Source of the DNA: Neptunitalea chrysea
Lineage (GTDB): Bacteria > Bacteroidota > Bacteroidia > Flavobacteriales > Flavobacteriaceae
Direction: 5' to 3'
Assembly: GCF_027924145.1 (NCBI RefSeq)
Contig: NZ_BRVP01000001.1
Span: forward strand, 1-64,000
Length of the DNA stretch: 64,000 nucleotides
Shown here one piece after another: positions 45,469-57,016 of this stretch. Both the position numbers and the translations under genes were made by a program. A model generated the notes under the pieces. It was not told the origin of the DNA. It did no database searches and saw nothing but the letters and a program-made list of their open reading frames with translations. Every line of letters begins with the position of its first letter. Position 1 is the first letter of the stretch.

Positions 45469-45985
45469 TAAAATTATACAAGCCATCTATAACGATGATG
45501 ATGTTTTAATGGCTGCAGTGAAAAAAATTAAAGCAAAAGAGCTTCATATAGAGGAAATTTTCACACCTTTTCCGGTTCACGGACTTGATAAGGCAATGGG
45601 ACTACCTCATACAAGAATTGCTGTTGCTGCATTTATTTACGGTTGTATTGGATTAGCTGTAGCAAGTAGCTTGATGGGATATATTATGATTGCTGACTGG
45701 CCACAAGATATTGGAGGTAAACCAAGTTTTAGTTTCTTAACTAATTTGCCTGCATTTGTGCCTATTATGTTTGAATTAACGGTATTCTTTGGAGCTCACT
45801 TAATGGTAATCACTTTTTATATGAGAAGTAGGTTATGGCCATTTAAAGAAGCAGAAAACCCAGACGTAAGAACTACAGATGATCACTTTTTAATGGAGAT
45901 CGCGGTAGATAATAACGAAAGTGAATTAACTGCATTGTTAGAAGAAACAGGAGCAGTTGAAGTAATTGTTACAGAAAAGCATTAA
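45461..45985 (+). CDS. actD: alternative complex III subunit D (DUF3341)
   Basis: ActD is a small subunit of alternative complex III. The 174-residue protein has a soluble N-terminal part (about 1-55, including IEEIFTPFPVHGLDKAMGL, which is the DUF3341 signature), two membrane helices (about 60-80 and 100-125) and an acidic C-terminal tail ending in residues typical of a cytoplasmic or peripheral helix. It starts inside actC (eight-base overlap) and is followed nine bases later by actE. Confidence 0.92.
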   Translation: MSNKIIQAIYNDDDVLMAAVKKIKAKELHIEEIFTPFPVHGLDKAMGLPHTRIAVAAFIYGCIGLAVASSLMGYIMIADWPQDIGGKPSFSFLTNLPAFVPIMFELTVFFGAHLMVITFYMRSRLWPFKEAENPDVRTTDDHFLMEIAVDNNESELTALLEETGAVEVIVTEKH

Positions 45986-45993
45986 ACCAGGAT

Positions 45994-46548
45994 ATGAAAA
46001 GCTTGATTAAACTAGGAATTGTTTTAGGAGTAGCTGCCTCTGTTACCTCTTGTTTTAACAGTTCGAAGCCAAATTATCAGTACTTCCCTAACATGTACGA
46101 AGGTGTAAGTTATGAGACTTATCAAGAGTCTGACGCTTTCGCAAATGGTAAAGAAGGGCAGTTACCACCGGCTCACACCATTAAAAGAGGATGGAAACCT
46201 TACGAATACGAAAACACCACAGAAGGGTATGATTTAGCAAAAGCTAATCTTGTGAATCCTTTAATGGCTGATAGTCTTGATGTAAAATATGATGCTACTA
46301 AGGCGGCTGAATTATATACGATCTATTGCGCTATATGTCACGGTGATAAAGGTGACGGTCAAGGTACTTTAGTACAAAGAGAAAAGTTTTTAGGGGTACC
46401 TAATTATAAAGACAGAGATATAACCGAAGGTAGTATTTACCATGTAATTTATTACGGGTTAAATTCGATGGGTTCTTATGCTGTGCAACTTAATGAAGAA
46501 GAGCGTTGGCAAGTTGCAGAGTACGTATTAGAGTTACGAAATAAATAA
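45994..46548 (+). CDS. actE: alternative complex III subunit E, mono-heme cytochrome c lipoprotein
   Basis: ActE is a c-type cytochrome that passes electrons out of the complex. The 184-residue protein has a lipoprotein signal peptide (VTSC, Cys about residue 20), so it is membrane-anchored on the periplasmic side. A linker with a YFPNMYEGVSYETY segment is typical of the family. The heme motif CAICH (about residue 110) follows, and an axial Met is probably in LNSMGSYAVQL. It lies between actD and actF. Confidence 0.92.
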   Translation: MKSLIKLGIVLGVAASVTSCFNSSKPNYQYFPNMYEGVSYETYQESDAFANGKEGQLPPAHTIKRGWKPYEYENTTEGYDLAKANLVNPLMADSLDVKYDATKAAELYTIYCAICHGDKGDGQGTLVQREKFLGVPNYKDRDITEGSIYHVIYYGLNSMGSYAVQLNEEERWQVAEYVLELRNK

Positions 46549-46578
46549 AACAATACAATAAAGAGATATATTAAAGAT

Positions 46579-47922
46579 ATGTATACGTTTTCAAATAAAT
46601 TAAGAATGGGGGCAATCATTTTAATGGTTGTTGGACTTCTTGGTATTGTATATGGTTTTTTAAGTGCACCTGGAACACCTGAAGAAGCCATGGAAATTAT
46701 TGCAGCATCAAGCCATGAGGATCATGGTGCCGAAACGCATGTGGTAAAACATGAAGAGGCGGTAACTGCACATCACGGAGAAGAGGCACACGAAGTACAT
46801 GCCACAGGACACGATAAAGAACATGCACACCATGTTTTTAGTCAATTACAAAATAAGCCTTGGGCAGCTTTATACGTTGCAGCATTTTTCTTTATGATGA
46901 TCTCTTTAGGAACATTGGCATTCTATGCCATTAATCGTGCTGCTCAAGCAGGATGGTCTCCTGTATTGTTTAGAGTAATGGAGGGTATTACAGCATACTT
47001 ATTACCGGGTGCTGTTTTGATGATTGTTATTTGGGTTGTTGCTAACCTAGGGGATCACCATTTATTTATTTGGACAAACAAAGAAGTTGTAGACAGCGAT
47101 CACTTGTTACAAGGTAAAAGCAGTTACTTAAATATGACTGCGTTTATTATAAGAGCGGTTGTATATATTGGTGGTTGGGTTGCTTACCGTCAAATCTCTC
47201 GTAAATTCTCTATAGCTCAGGATACTGCTGAGGACGATAGTTACTTTAAGAAAAACTTTAGAGCTTCTGCTATTTTCTTAGTATTCTTTTTAGTAACAGA
47301 ATCTATGATGTCTTGGGATTGGATTATGAGTGTAGAACCACACTGGTTTAGTACCTTATTTGGGTGGTATGTGTTTGCTAGTATGTTTGTATCTGGTATT
47401 ACAATGATTGCAATTGTTACATTATATTTAAAATCTAAAGGATACTTAGAATATGTAAACGATAGTCATATTCATGATTTAGGTAAGTTTATGTTTGGTA
47501 TTAGTATCTTCTGGACATACTTATGGTTCTCTCAATTTATGTTATACTGGTATTCTAACATACCTGAAGAGGTAGGATATTTTGTGCAAAGAATCAGAGA
47601 TTATCAATTACCATTTTTCGGTATGATTGCATTGAATTTCTTATTCCCGTTATTAATATTAATGAATAGTGATTTTAAACGTAAGAGCTGGTTTATTATC
47701 ATGACTGGTTGTATTATACTATTTGGTCATTATTTAGATATTTATAACATGATTATGCCTTCTACGGTTGGAGATCAGTGGTTTATTGGAATTCCTGAAA
47801 TTGCAAGTATACTATTCTTCTTAGGATTATTTATTTTAGTTGTGTTTACAGCGTTAACTAAAGTGCCGTTGTTGGCTAAGCGTAATCCGTTTATTGAAGA
47901 GAGTAAACATTTCCATTATTAA
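46579..47922 (+). CDS. actF: alternative complex III subunit F, membrane protein with a His-rich loop
   Basis: ActF is the second large membrane subunit, related to ActC. The 447-residue protein has about ten helices. Conserved features include SVEPHWFSTLFGWYVFAS and the motif around MSWDWIMS. An unusual feature is a loop after the first helix, about residues 49-91, with twelve His in roughly 43 residues (HEDHGAETHVVKH, HHGEEAHEVH, HDKEHAHH). It could bind metal. The gene follows actE by 30 bases and precedes coxB by 25 bases. Confidence 0.92.
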   Translation: MYTFSNKLRMGAIILMVVGLLGIVYGFLSAPGTPEEAMEIIAASSHEDHGAETHVVKHEEAVTAHHGEEAHEVHATGHDKEHAHHVFSQLQNKPWAALYVAAFFFMMISLGTLAFYAINRAAQAGWSPVLFRVMEGITAYLLPGAVLMIVIWVVANLGDHHLFIWTNKEVVDSDHLLQGKSSYLNMTAFIIRAVVYIGGWVAYRQISRKFSIAQDTAEDDSYFKKNFRASAIFLVFFLVTESMMSWDWIMSVEPHWFSTLFGWYVFASMFVSGITMIAIVTLYLKSKGYLEYVNDSHIHDLGKFMFGISIFWTYLWFSQFMLYWYSNIPEEVGYFVQRIRDYQLPFFGMIALNFLFPLLILMNSDFKRKSWFIIMTGCIILFGHYLDIYNMIMPSTVGDQWFIGIPEIASILFFLGLFILVVFTALTKVPLLAKRNPFIEESKHFHY

Positions 47923-47947
47923 TAATTTAAAGTAAACAAAGAATAGA

Positions 47948-49075
47948 ATGACTACTTTATTAGCTATCATAGTTGTAGTACTAGTTGCCATCGCCATTTG
48001 GCAGATGTCTAAAATTTTCGAATTATCGCAGGTAGGTGCAGATAAGTCGCAAATAGCAAATGATAAGGATAACAAATTGAATGGTTATTTAATGTTTGCT
48101 TTCTTAATATTTCTTTACGTATTCATGATTTACTCTATGTGGAAGTGGGGTAGTTTCTTATTAGGAACTCCGGCTTCTGAACATGGTGAGAATTATGATT
48201 TGTTATTGACAATATCTTTTATACTTATTTTTGTAGTACAATTTATTACGCAAGCATTATTACATTACTTCGCATTTAAATACAGAGGAGAAAAAGGTAA
48301 AAAAGCCCTTTTCTTTGCAGATAACACTAAATTAGAAATGATTTGGTCTGTTATACCTGCATTAACGTTAGCGGGTTTAATTATCTTCGGATTATTTAGT
48401 TGGGTGAATGTTACTACGATTACAGAGGATGATGACCCAATTATTGTTGAATTATATGCTCAGCAATTTAACTGGAAAGCGAGATATGCAGGTACAGATA
48501 ATGTATTAGGTAAAGCAAATGTTAGGTTAATTGACATTGCGAAAGCTAATATCTTAGGTTTAGATGAATCTGATCCGTATGCTGCTGATGATAAAATTAC
48601 AACAGAATTACATTTGCCTGTAGGTAAAAAGGTAGTTTTTAAAATGCGTTCTCAAGACGTATTACACTCTGCTTACATGCCACACTTTAGAGCACAAATG
48701 AACTGTGTTCCTGGTATGATTACGCAATTTTCATTTACTCCAACGGTAACTACTGCTGATATGCGTTTAGATGATGGTATTGTAGAGAAAGTAGATGGTA
48801 TTAATAAAATTAGAGCAGACAAGAGAGCTAAAGGAGAAGATGCTGACCCATATGAGTTTGATTACTTATTACTTTGCAACAAAATATGCGGGCAGTCTCA
48901 CTATAATATGCAAATGAAAATTATTGTTGAAACTGAAGAAGAGTACAACGAGTGGTTAGCTACCCAAAAAACATTTGCTAGCTCAATGGGCTTAGATGAA
49001 GAAACCAAAACAGATGATACATTAGCTCAGGTAATTGTTTCTGATGAGGAAGCAGAAATTATGGGAGTTAACTAG
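47948..49075 (+). CDS. coxB: cytochrome c oxidase subunit II
   Basis: Subunit II receives electrons at the binuclear CuA site. The 375-residue protein has three predicted helices (about 2-20, 40-60 and 75-100) plus a further one around 135-155 before the cupredoxin domain. The CuA ligands are all present: His240 (HSAYMP), Cys310, Cys314, His318 and Met321 in CNKICGQSHYNM, and the bridging Glu is replaced by Ile at the CuA loop position (CNKICG). There is no C-terminal heme domain, so electrons presumably come from ActE or a soluble cytochrome. The long N-terminal membrane part is usual in Flavobacteriaceae. Confidence 0.94.
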   Translation: MTTLLAIIVVVLVAIAIWQMSKIFELSQVGADKSQIANDKDNKLNGYLMFAFLIFLYVFMIYSMWKWGSFLLGTPASEHGENYDLLLTISFILIFVVQFITQALLHYFAFKYRGEKGKKALFFADNTKLEMIWSVIPALTLAGLIIFGLFSWVNVTTITEDDDPIIVELYAQQFNWKARYAGTDNVLGKANVRLIDIAKANILGLDESDPYAADDKITTELHLPVGKKVVFKMRSQDVLHSAYMPHFRAQMNCVPGMITQFSFTPTVTTADMRLDDGIVEKVDGINKIRADKRAKGEDADPYEFDYLLLCNKICGQSHYNMQMKIIVETEEEYNEWLATQKTFASSMGLDEETKTDDTLAQVIVSDEEAEIMGVN

Positions 49076-49121
49076 TAGTAAGAAATTAAAATATTATAAC
49101 TTAAACAGAAGAGCATAAATC

Positions 49122-50903
<1,782 letters not shown>

Positions 50904-50921
50904 AAACCACCAAATAAAATT

Positions 50922-50956
50922 AAAAAAGGCTATTCTTTCTAGAATAGCCTTTTTTG
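50922..50956 (+). terminator. rho-independent terminator after the act-cox operon
   Basis: AAAAAAGGCTATTCT and AGAATAGCCTTTTTT pair perfectly around TTCT, with a T run. It ends the operon 19 bases after coxA. Confidence 0.92.
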
Positions 50957-50996
50957 TTTCTTGTATTTAGGTACTTCAATTTCTATTATATTTATT

Positions 50997-51677
50997 ATGC
51001 TACTAACAATGATTTTATATGCCGGATTTTCCGGTATTACTGTTTTACTAGGAGGTGTATTAGCAAATGTTTTTAATTATCATATAAAATAAAGCCGTGT
51101 TAAGTATGAAATTACCCATGGTCTAATATAATTTGGTGGGGGTGTAATGTTATTTGGAATGGAAACATTAAATGTGTATGTGTTGGCGATTTCATTTTTG
51201 GTAGGTGCTATCTTCTTTATGTATTTAGATAGGTATTTATCTTCTAAGGGAGGTAGAATAGCTACCTTACTGGCTATGATGATGGATTTTGTGCCAGAAT
51301 CTATATCCATTAGGCGCTACATTTGCTACCAAACCTTCCGTAGGTATTTTGCTTGCCGTATTTATTGGGTTGCAGAATTCACCTGAGGTTTTTAGTTCAT
51401 TTAGAGATTGGGTGTTAAGTGGCTTTACTACAGGTAAAACATTGGTTGTATTTTTATTGTTGAGTTTTAGTGGAGTAATAGGTTCGCTTGGAGGGCATTT
51501 TTATTAATGGATTATGAGCGTGTTAAAGCCATTCTAATGACCTTTTCCGGCGACTGTATACTTTACCTGCTTATACAGGATATAATTCCGGAAAGTAAGC
51601 TTTCTAATAATTATAACACTTCTATAGGGGCAGTATTTGGCTTTTTAGTAGGTATAATAGGGGAGATGCTTATATAG
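50997..51677 (+). pseudogene. ZIP family metal transporter, degraded
   Basis: Three consecutive pieces read as one ZIP (zinc/iron-permease) protein. Piece 1 from ATG 50997 gives an N-terminal helix and VKYEITHGLI, interrupted by in-frame TAA at 51090 and 51129. It then runs through FGGGVML to GMETLNVYVLAISF, apparently missing the end of helix 2, and reaches MMMDFVPES. A frameshift near 51309 moves to piece 2 (LGATFATKPSVGILLAVF..GSLGGHFY, to 51507). Another shift leads to piece 3 (VKAILMTFSGDCILYLLIQDIIPES..GEMLI, 51507-51677). PES and QDIIPES match the metal-site motifs of ZIP helices 4 and 5. Two stops, a deletion and two frameshifts make function implausible. Confidence 0.82.
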
Positions 51678-51715
51678 CCCGTAATATATAATTTTATCGA
51701 TTCATATATGTAACC

Positions 51716-51744
51716 AAAAAGCCTCCTGGAATACAGGAGGCTTT
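51716..51744 (-). terminator. rho-independent terminator after pckA
   Basis: GCCTCCTG (51721-51728) and CAGGAGGC (51734-51741) pair perfectly around five bases. On the minus strand a T run follows. It ends pckA and also separates it from the ZIP pseudogene. Confidence 0.82.
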
Positions 51745-51805
51745 ACGAGATTGATTTTTAACACAACTTATACTTCAATCTTATTTATAACTATTTATTT
51801 AAAGT

Positions 51806-53398
51806 TTAAGCGTCTACTAAGTCTTTAGGACCAGCTGCTAAAATTTCTTCATTTACACCTTTAGCAAATTGCTCGAAGTTTTTCTGGAATAAAGAAACTA
51901 ATTTGCCTTTTGTATTGTTGTAAGCAGCTTTATCAGCCCAAGTGTTTTCTGGTACTAAGATTTCAGCTGGTACTTCAGGACAGCTAGTTGGAATATCAAA
52001 TCCAAAACTTGCATCTTTAACGTACTCTACATTTTCAAAAGATCCGTTGTGGATAGCGTCGATCATAGAACGAGTGTATTTTAATTTCATTCTGCTACCT
52101 ACACCGTAAGCTCCACCAGTCCATCCTGTGTTCACTAACCAAGCAGTTACACCTTGTTTTTTAATTTTTTGAGCTAATAACTCAGCATATTTGTTAGGGT
52201 GCCACATCATGAAAGCAGCTCCAAAACATGCACTAAATGTAGCTTCTGGTTCAGTTACTCCCATTTCAGTACCTGCAACTTTAGCGGTATATCCTGAGAT
52301 AAAGTGGTAACTAGCTTGCTCTGGAGTTAATTTACTAACCGGAGGAAGTACACCGAATGCATCACAAGTTAAGAAAATGATGTTTTTAGGTTGACCAGCT
52401 ACACATGGTATTTGTGCATTTTCAATATAGTTAATAGGGTAAGATGCTCTAGTGTTTTGAGTGATAGATACATCTGTATAATCAACTGCTCTTGTAGCTT
52501 CATCATACACTACGTTTTCTAATACAGTACCAAATTTGATAGCGTTAAAGATGTCTGGTTCTTTTTCAGCAGATAAGTCGATAGCTTTTGCATAACATCC
52601 ACCTTCAATATTGAAAGTACCTTCATCTGTCCAGCAGTGCTCATCATCACCGATTAATTTACGTTTAGGATCGGCACTTAAAGTTGTTTTACCAGTACCA
52701 GATAATCCGAATAAGATAGTTACATCTCCTTCTTCACCTACGTTAGCAGAACAGTGCATTGGCATTACACCTTCTAATGGCATTAAGTAGTTCATGATAG
52801 AGAAGATACCTTTTTTCATCTCACCAGCGTACTCAGTACCTAAGATTACAATTTCTTTTCTTTCTAAAGATACATCTACAGAAGTTTTAGATGTCATACC
52901 AGTTGTATAACTGTTAGCTTTAAAACCACCAGCGTTAAAGATTACGTAATCTGGTTCTCCAAAGTTAGCTAACTCTTCTTCTGTTGGCATAATAAGCATG
53001 TTTTGCATAAATAATGCGTGGTATGCTCTTGTACAAATAATACGTACTTTAAGTCTATATTTTGGATCCCAACCAGCAAAAGCATCTACAACATATAAGT
53101 GATCTTTAATGTTTAAGTAGTCAATAGCTCTTTCATGGTTAAGCATAAATACTCTTTCTTCTAAAGCGATGTTGATATTACCCCAGTCGATATTATTTTC
53201 AGACTCTGGATGTTTAACAACTCTTTTATCTTTTGGGCTTCTTCCTGTTTTTTCGCCTGAGTAAGTCATTAAAGCCCCTACATCAGATATTGCAGTTCCT
53301 TTTTCAAGTCTCAAACCTAGTTCGTATAGAACTGGTACACTACTGTTTCTAAAGATAGTCTCTACCTCAATTCCGTATTGCTTAAGATTAAATCCCAT
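51806..53398 (-). CDS. pckA: phosphoenolpyruvate carboxykinase (ATP)
   Basis: This enzyme converts oxaloacetate and ATP to phosphoenolpyruvate, CO2 and ADP, the first committed step of gluconeogenesis. The 530-residue protein has the family's expected length. Motifs in order: [23 protein letters not shown] (metal and substrate binding), the P-loop [11 protein letters not shown] (from residue 231), kinase-2 LIGDDEHCW and RASYPINYI. The ATP-type P-loop separates it from the GTP-dependent form. It is divergent from ruvB across a 212-base gap with a conspicuous palindrome (53486-53499). Confidence 0.97.
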   Translation of the reverse strand: MGFNLKQYGIEVETIFRNSSVPVLYELGLRLEKGTAISDVGALMTYSGEKTGRSPKDKRVVKHPESENNIDWGNINIALEERVFMLNHERAIDYLNIKDHLYVVDAFAGWDPKYRLKVRIICTRAYHALFMQNMLIMPTEEELANFGEPDYVIFNAGGFKANSYTTGMTSKTSVDVSLERKEIVILGTEYAGEMKKGIFSIMNYLMPLEGVMPMHCSANVGEEGDVTILFGLSGTGKTTLSADPKRKLIGDDEHCWTDEGTFNIEGGCYAKAIDLSAEKEPDIFNAIKFGTVLENVVYDEATRAVDYTDVSITQNTRASYPINYIENAQIPCVAGQPKNIIFLTCDAFGVLPPVSKLTPEQASYHFISGYTAKVAGTEMGVTEPEATFSACFGAAFMMWHPNKYAELLAQKIKKQGVTAWLVNTGWTGGAYGVGSRMKLKYTRSMIDAIHNGSFENVEYVKDASFGFDIPTSCPEVPAEILVPENTWADKAAYNNTKGKLVSLFQKNFEQFAKGVNEEILAAGPKDLVDA

Positions 53399-53485
53399 TT
53401 TAATTAATTTTATGTAGTTAGTAATTAATTTTAATTATGTTTTTATTTTACATTGTAAAAGTCCTTTATTTTTTCGATACCTGAT

Positions 53486-53499
53486 ATGATAATTATCAT
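53486..53499. promoter_or_regulatory. CRP/FNR-like palindrome between pckA and ruvB
   Basis: ATGATAATTATCAT is a perfect 14-base palindrome of the form ATGAT-N4-ATCAT, the same as the site in the act-cox leader at 39524. Its centre is about 68 bases upstream of the predicted ruvB start and about 94 bases upstream of the pckA start codon. A second palindrome, TTTACATTGTAAA (53448-53460), lies closer to pckA. Confidence 0.45.
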
Positions 53500-53546
53500 C
53501 GAATGATTGTGTAATTATTCTTATAATATTATGAACATTCTTTTAG

Positions 53547-53554
53547 TATCTTTG
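53547..53554 (+). promoter_or_regulatory. -7 element for ruvB
   Basis: TATCTTTG fits TAnnTTTG and lies 57 bases before the ruvB ATG. The -33 TTG is not evident. The leader contains AATTCTT-TGTG-AAGAATT (53568-53585), a small hairpin. Confidence 0.45.
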
Positions 53555-53610
53555 CTGTGTAGGGGGGAATTCTTTGTGAAGAATTATTCTCTAAGGTAAG
53601 CAGAAAATAT

Positions 53611-54633
53611 ATGAATAGTAATCTAGATCCCGAAAAATCTCACTTTTCACCAGAAGAGCTTGATGTAGAAAAGGCGTTAAGACCCCTTTCGTTTAGTGAC
53701 TTTACTGGTCAGGCCTCTGTATTAGAGAATCTTGAGATATTTGTGCAGGCAGCTAATTTAAGAGGTGAAGCGTTAGATCACACCTTGTTTCATGGTCCTC
53801 CTGGACTAGGAAAAACAACCCTAGCAAATATATTAGCCAATGAGTTGGAGGTGGGAATTAAAATTACTTCCGGACCTGTTTTGGATAAACCAGGTGATCT
53901 TGCCGGATTGCTTACAAATCTTGACGAGCGAGATATTTTATTTATAGATGAAATCCATAGATTGAGTCCTGTAGTAGAAGAGTATTTGTACTCTGCTATG
54001 GAGGATTATAAGATTGATATAATGCTTGAGTCTGGTCCCAATGCCCGAACAGTTCAAATTAATTTGAATCCGTTTACATTGGTTGGGGCAACAACACGTT
54101 CTGGTTTGCTTACAGCACCAATGCGTGCCCGTTTCGGAATTCAAAGTAGATTACAATATTATTCTACCGAACTTTTAGCAGATATCGTTCAGCGTAGTGC
54201 TGGTATTTTACGAGTACCCATAACTATGGAAGCCGCCATAGAAATTGCTGGAAGAAGTAGAGGTACGCCTCGTATTGCGAATGCGTTATTACGTAGAGTT
54301 AGAGATTTTGCACAGATAAAAGGAAATGGTTCTATTGATATTGAAATTTCAAGATATGCCTTAAAAGCATTGAATGTAGATGCACATGGATTAGATGAAA
54401 TGGATAATAAAATTTTAACCACCATTATAGATAAGTTTAAAGGGGGGCCGGTGGGGATTACTACCTTGGCAACTGCCGTTTCGGATAGTGCCGAAACTAT
54501 AGAAGAAGTATACGAGCCTTTTTTAATTCAGCAAGGGTTTATTATTAGAACTCCGAGAGGTAGAGAGGTAACCGATTTAGCCTATAAACATTTAGGTAGA
54601 ATTAAAGGGAATATTCAAGGAGGATTGTTTTAA
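53611..54633 (+). CDS. ruvB: Holliday junction branch migration helicase RuvB
   Basis: RuvB is the hexameric AAA+ motor that drives RuvA-bound Holliday junctions. The 340-residue protein has all family motifs: [12 protein letters not shown] at the start, Walker [13 protein letters not shown], Walker [10 protein letters not shown], sensor 1 [20 protein letters not shown], the arginine finger region and the winged-helix C-terminal domain ([15 protein letters not shown]). It is separated from its partner ruvA (59624) by three unrelated genes and is followed after ten bases by a P450 gene. Confidence 0.97.
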   Translation: MNSNLDPEKSHFSPEELDVEKALRPLSFSDFTGQASVLENLEIFVQAANLRGEALDHTLFHGPPGLGKTTLANILANELEVGIKITSGPVLDKPGDLAGLLTNLDERDILFIDEIHRLSPVVEEYLYSAMEDYKIDIMLESGPNARTVQINLNPFTLVGATTRSGLLTAPMRARFGIQSRLQYYSTELLADIVQRSAGILRVPITMEAAIEIAGRSRGTPRIANALLRRVRDFAQIKGNGSIDIEISRYALKALNVDAHGLDEMDNKILTTIIDKFKGGPVGITTLATAVSDSAETIEEVYEPFLIQQGFIIRTPRGREVTDLAYKHLGRIKGNIQGGLF

Positions 54634-54643
54634 AAACGGATTT

Positions 54644-55969
54644 ATGAGTTTGCAAACAAATATACCTACTGTGTCTACTTTTCGTTTTTTAAGAAATGCA
54701 GCGCAGATTCTTAAAAATCCGTTGCCTTTTCATCGGGCTAATTTTAAAAGACTAGGAGATACTTTTAGATTAAAAATAGGAGCAAAAACGTCTTTGCTGT
54801 TTTCCAGAGACGCCGGATTAGCACAATATGTGCTACAAAAAAATCAGAAGAACTATTATAAGTCTAGTATTCAGACAGAGGATTTAGCTAAGTATGTTGG
54901 ACTAGGTTTGTTAACTACCAATGGGGAGCATTGGAGAAAACAACGCAAATTAATTCAGCCTGCTTTTCATAAAAAGCATTTAACCCGATTATTAGATACC
55001 GTAGAAAAGGCTATAATTTCTGAAATTGAAAGGATTACGGTTACTGAGCCTATTGATATATTTCCTATTCTGAACGATTTGGCTTTTCAAACGGTTGTAA
55101 AGGCCTTGTTTAGTGGCGCAGCAGATGCTAATGATATAGCCGAATTGCAAGAGATTACGGAAACGGCTCAAAAAATGTTAGTTTCGGAGTTAAGACAACC
55201 TTACAAAGCATGGTGGTTTAAGTTAACTGGTAAAATAGAACGTAATATTGCCTATACGCACCAAGCCAGAACTATTCTTAAACAAATTGTTGACGAGCGA
55301 AGAAAAGCCGAAGAACGTTTCGGAGATTTATTGGATATGTTGTTAGAGGCTACTTATGACGACGGCAGTGTAATGGAGGAGGAGCAACTAATAGATGAAA
55401 TTCTGATCTTATTTATAGCCGGACATGAAACAACTTCTAATGCGCTTACATTTTTTTGCGAACTCATGGCAAGGCATCCGGAAGTGCAGGAGAAATTAGC
55501 AGTGGAGGTACAGCAAAATACGTCTCTTGATATTATGACGCGTATACAAGAAAGTGTTTATGCTAATGCAGTTATTGCGGAGGTAATGCGTTTGTATCCT
55601 CCGGTGTATTTTATAGATCGTGTTTGTTTAGAAGATGATGCCTATAATGGTATGCTAATAGCCAAAGGAACCAGTATACTTATGTCGGTTTATGAGATTC
55701 ATAGAAGTGTTGATTTTTGGGACGATCCGCTTACTTTTAAACCAGAACGTTTTGAGGATGCTACTGTTCAGAATACGATGGCGTACTACCCATTTGGTGC
55801 GGGACCTAGAAAATGCATAGGGAATAATTTTGCGATGTTTGAAATGATCTTGGCAATGTCTGAGCTTTTAAAGCGATTTAGAATAGAAACTAAAAACACG
55901 CCTATTGAAATTTTACCATTGATTACCTTAAAACCAAAGAATGCTATATTGCAATTTAAAACCCGATAA
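54644..55969 (+). CDS. cytochrome P450
   Basis: The 441-residue protein is a soluble P450 monooxygenase. The I-helix oxygen-activation motif is AGHETTSN, the ExxR pair lies in EVMRLYPP, and the heme-binding loop is FGAGPRKCIG with Cys391 as the heme ligand. The sequence style, with HWRKQRKLIQPAFH near residue 88, resembles the fatty-acid-hydroxylating CYP102/CYP4-like branch. The substrate is not predictable, and no ferredoxin or reductase gene is in the window. It follows ruvB by ten bases and precedes queG by three bases, so it is probably cotranscribed with genes of unrelated function. Confidence 0.9.
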   Translation: MSLQTNIPTVSTFRFLRNAAQILKNPLPFHRANFKRLGDTFRLKIGAKTSLLFSRDAGLAQYVLQKNQKNYYKSSIQTEDLAKYVGLGLLTTNGEHWRKQRKLIQPAFHKKHLTRLLDTVEKAIISEIERITVTEPIDIFPILNDLAFQTVVKALFSGAADANDIAELQEITETAQKMLVSELRQPYKAWWFKLTGKIERNIAYTHQARTILKQIVDERRKAEERFGDLLDMLLEATYDDGSVMEEEQLIDEILILFIAGHETTSNALTFFCELMARHPEVQEKLAVEVQQNTSLDIMTRIQESVYANAVIAEVMRLYPPVYFIDRVCLEDDAYNGMLIAKGTSILMSVYEIHRSVDFWDDPLTFKPERFEDATVQNTMAYYPFGAGPRKCIGNNFAMFEMILAMSELLKRFRIETKNTPIEILPLITLKPKNAILQFKTR

Positions 55970-55972
55970 TTT

Positions 55973-56899
55973 TTGGATTCTAATGTTAGCAGATATACCA
56001 ACTTTGTAAAAGCCAAAGCTAAAGAGCTTGGGTTTATGGGGTGTGGTATATCGGAAGCAACATTTTTAGAAGAAGAAGCTCCCCGATTAGAGAAGTGGTT
56101 GTCTGAAAATAGACAGGGTGAAATGCATTATATGGAGAATCATTTTGATAAACGCTTAGATCCTCGTTTATTGGTAGATGATGCTAAATCGGTTATATCG
56201 CTTCTTTTAAATTATTATCCTGAACAAACACAAACAGATATAGAAGCTCCTAAGCTATCTAAATATGCCTATGGTACCGATTATCATTTTGTGATAAAAG
56301 ACAAACTAAAGCTATTGCTTACTGATATGCAAGCGTATATTGGAGAAGTAAACGGACGAGCTTTTGTAGATTCGGCTCCTGTATTGGATAAAGCATGGGC
56401 GGCTAAAAGTGGCTTAGGCTGGATAGGTAAGCACTCTAATTTATTAGCAAAGCAAACAGGCTCATTTTTCTTTATTGCTGAACTTATTGTAGATATACCT
56501 TTGGTGTATGACGGACCAACTACCGATCATTGCGGTACATGTACTGCTTGTATAGATGCGTGTCCTACCGAGGCTATTGTGGCTCCGTATGTGGTAGATG
56601 GTAGTAAATGTATATCGTACCTAACAATAGAACTTAAAGACCAAATACCAACCGAGTTTAAGGGAAAAACTGATAATTGGATGTTTGGTTGTGATGTGTG
56701 TCAGGATGTATGTCCGTGGAACCGATTCTCTAAACCGCATAATGAACCGCTTTTTAATCCACATCCTGAGTTGTTAGATATGACGTATAAAGACTGGACA
56801 GAACTTACTCAGGAAACATTTAGCAAAGTGTTTAAAAAATCGGCTGTTAAGCGTACTAAGTTTGCCGGCCTTAGCCGTAATATCTCTTTCTTGAAATAG
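55973..56899 (+). CDS. queG: epoxyqueuosine reductase
   Basis: QueG makes queuosine from epoxyqueuosine in tRNA, with a cobalamin cofactor and two 4Fe-4S clusters. The 308-residue protein has the ferredoxin-type Cys motifs [16 protein letters not shown] and [11 protein letters not shown], and the segment [14 protein letters not shown] near residue 145, which is typical of QueG. No ATG lies near the start; TTG at 55973 gives a normal-length protein that begins three bases after the P450 stop, so I choose it with some reserve. Coupling to the upstream gene would help a weak start codon. Confidence 0.92.
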   Translation: MDSNVSRYTNFVKAKAKELGFMGCGISEATFLEEEAPRLEKWLSENRQGEMHYMENHFDKRLDPRLLVDDAKSVISLLLNYYPEQTQTDIEAPKLSKYAYGTDYHFVIKDKLKLLLTDMQAYIGEVNGRAFVDSAPVLDKAWAAKSGLGWIGKHSNLLAKQTGSFFFIAELIVDIPLVYDGPTTDHCGTCTACIDACPTEAIVAPYVVDGSKCISYLTIELKDQIPTEFKGKTDNWMFGCDVCQDVCPWNRFSKPHNEPLFNPHPELLDMTYKDWTELTQETFSKVFKKSAVKRTKFAGLSRNISFLK

Positions 56900-56902
56900 C
56901 TC

Positions 56903-57016
56903 TTATTTAAAACTTATACTATAAGTGAATTTAAAGGCTAGATTGTCTTTAAATTTAGATGTAGCATAATATCCGTAATTAAGGAAGGTTCCAAGTTCCA
57001 GATTAATAGTAAACAT
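56903..57016 (-). pseudogene. C-terminal relic of an outer-membrane barrel protein (DUF5686-like)
   Basis: The minus-strand frame from 57016 to the stop at 56903 reads INLELGTFLNYGYY and DNLAFKFTYSISFK. This resembles the last strands of the DUF5686 protein at 12697-15216 (YRYGPYHLA and DDNISFKFTYTFKL) at about half the positions. Upstream a stop codon breaks the frame, and nothing protein-like can be traced further. It is therefore best read as the remnant of a deleted gene. A chance match is less likely because the aligned part is an in-frame C-terminus ending in a stop at the same place. The other bases of 57017-57225 show nothing. Confidence 0.55.

Noticed and set aside
51129-51507. Programmed frameshifting or readthrough in the ZIP locus
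   Set aside because: Besides two frame changes there are two stops and a missing segment; programmed recoding would not explain all of them.
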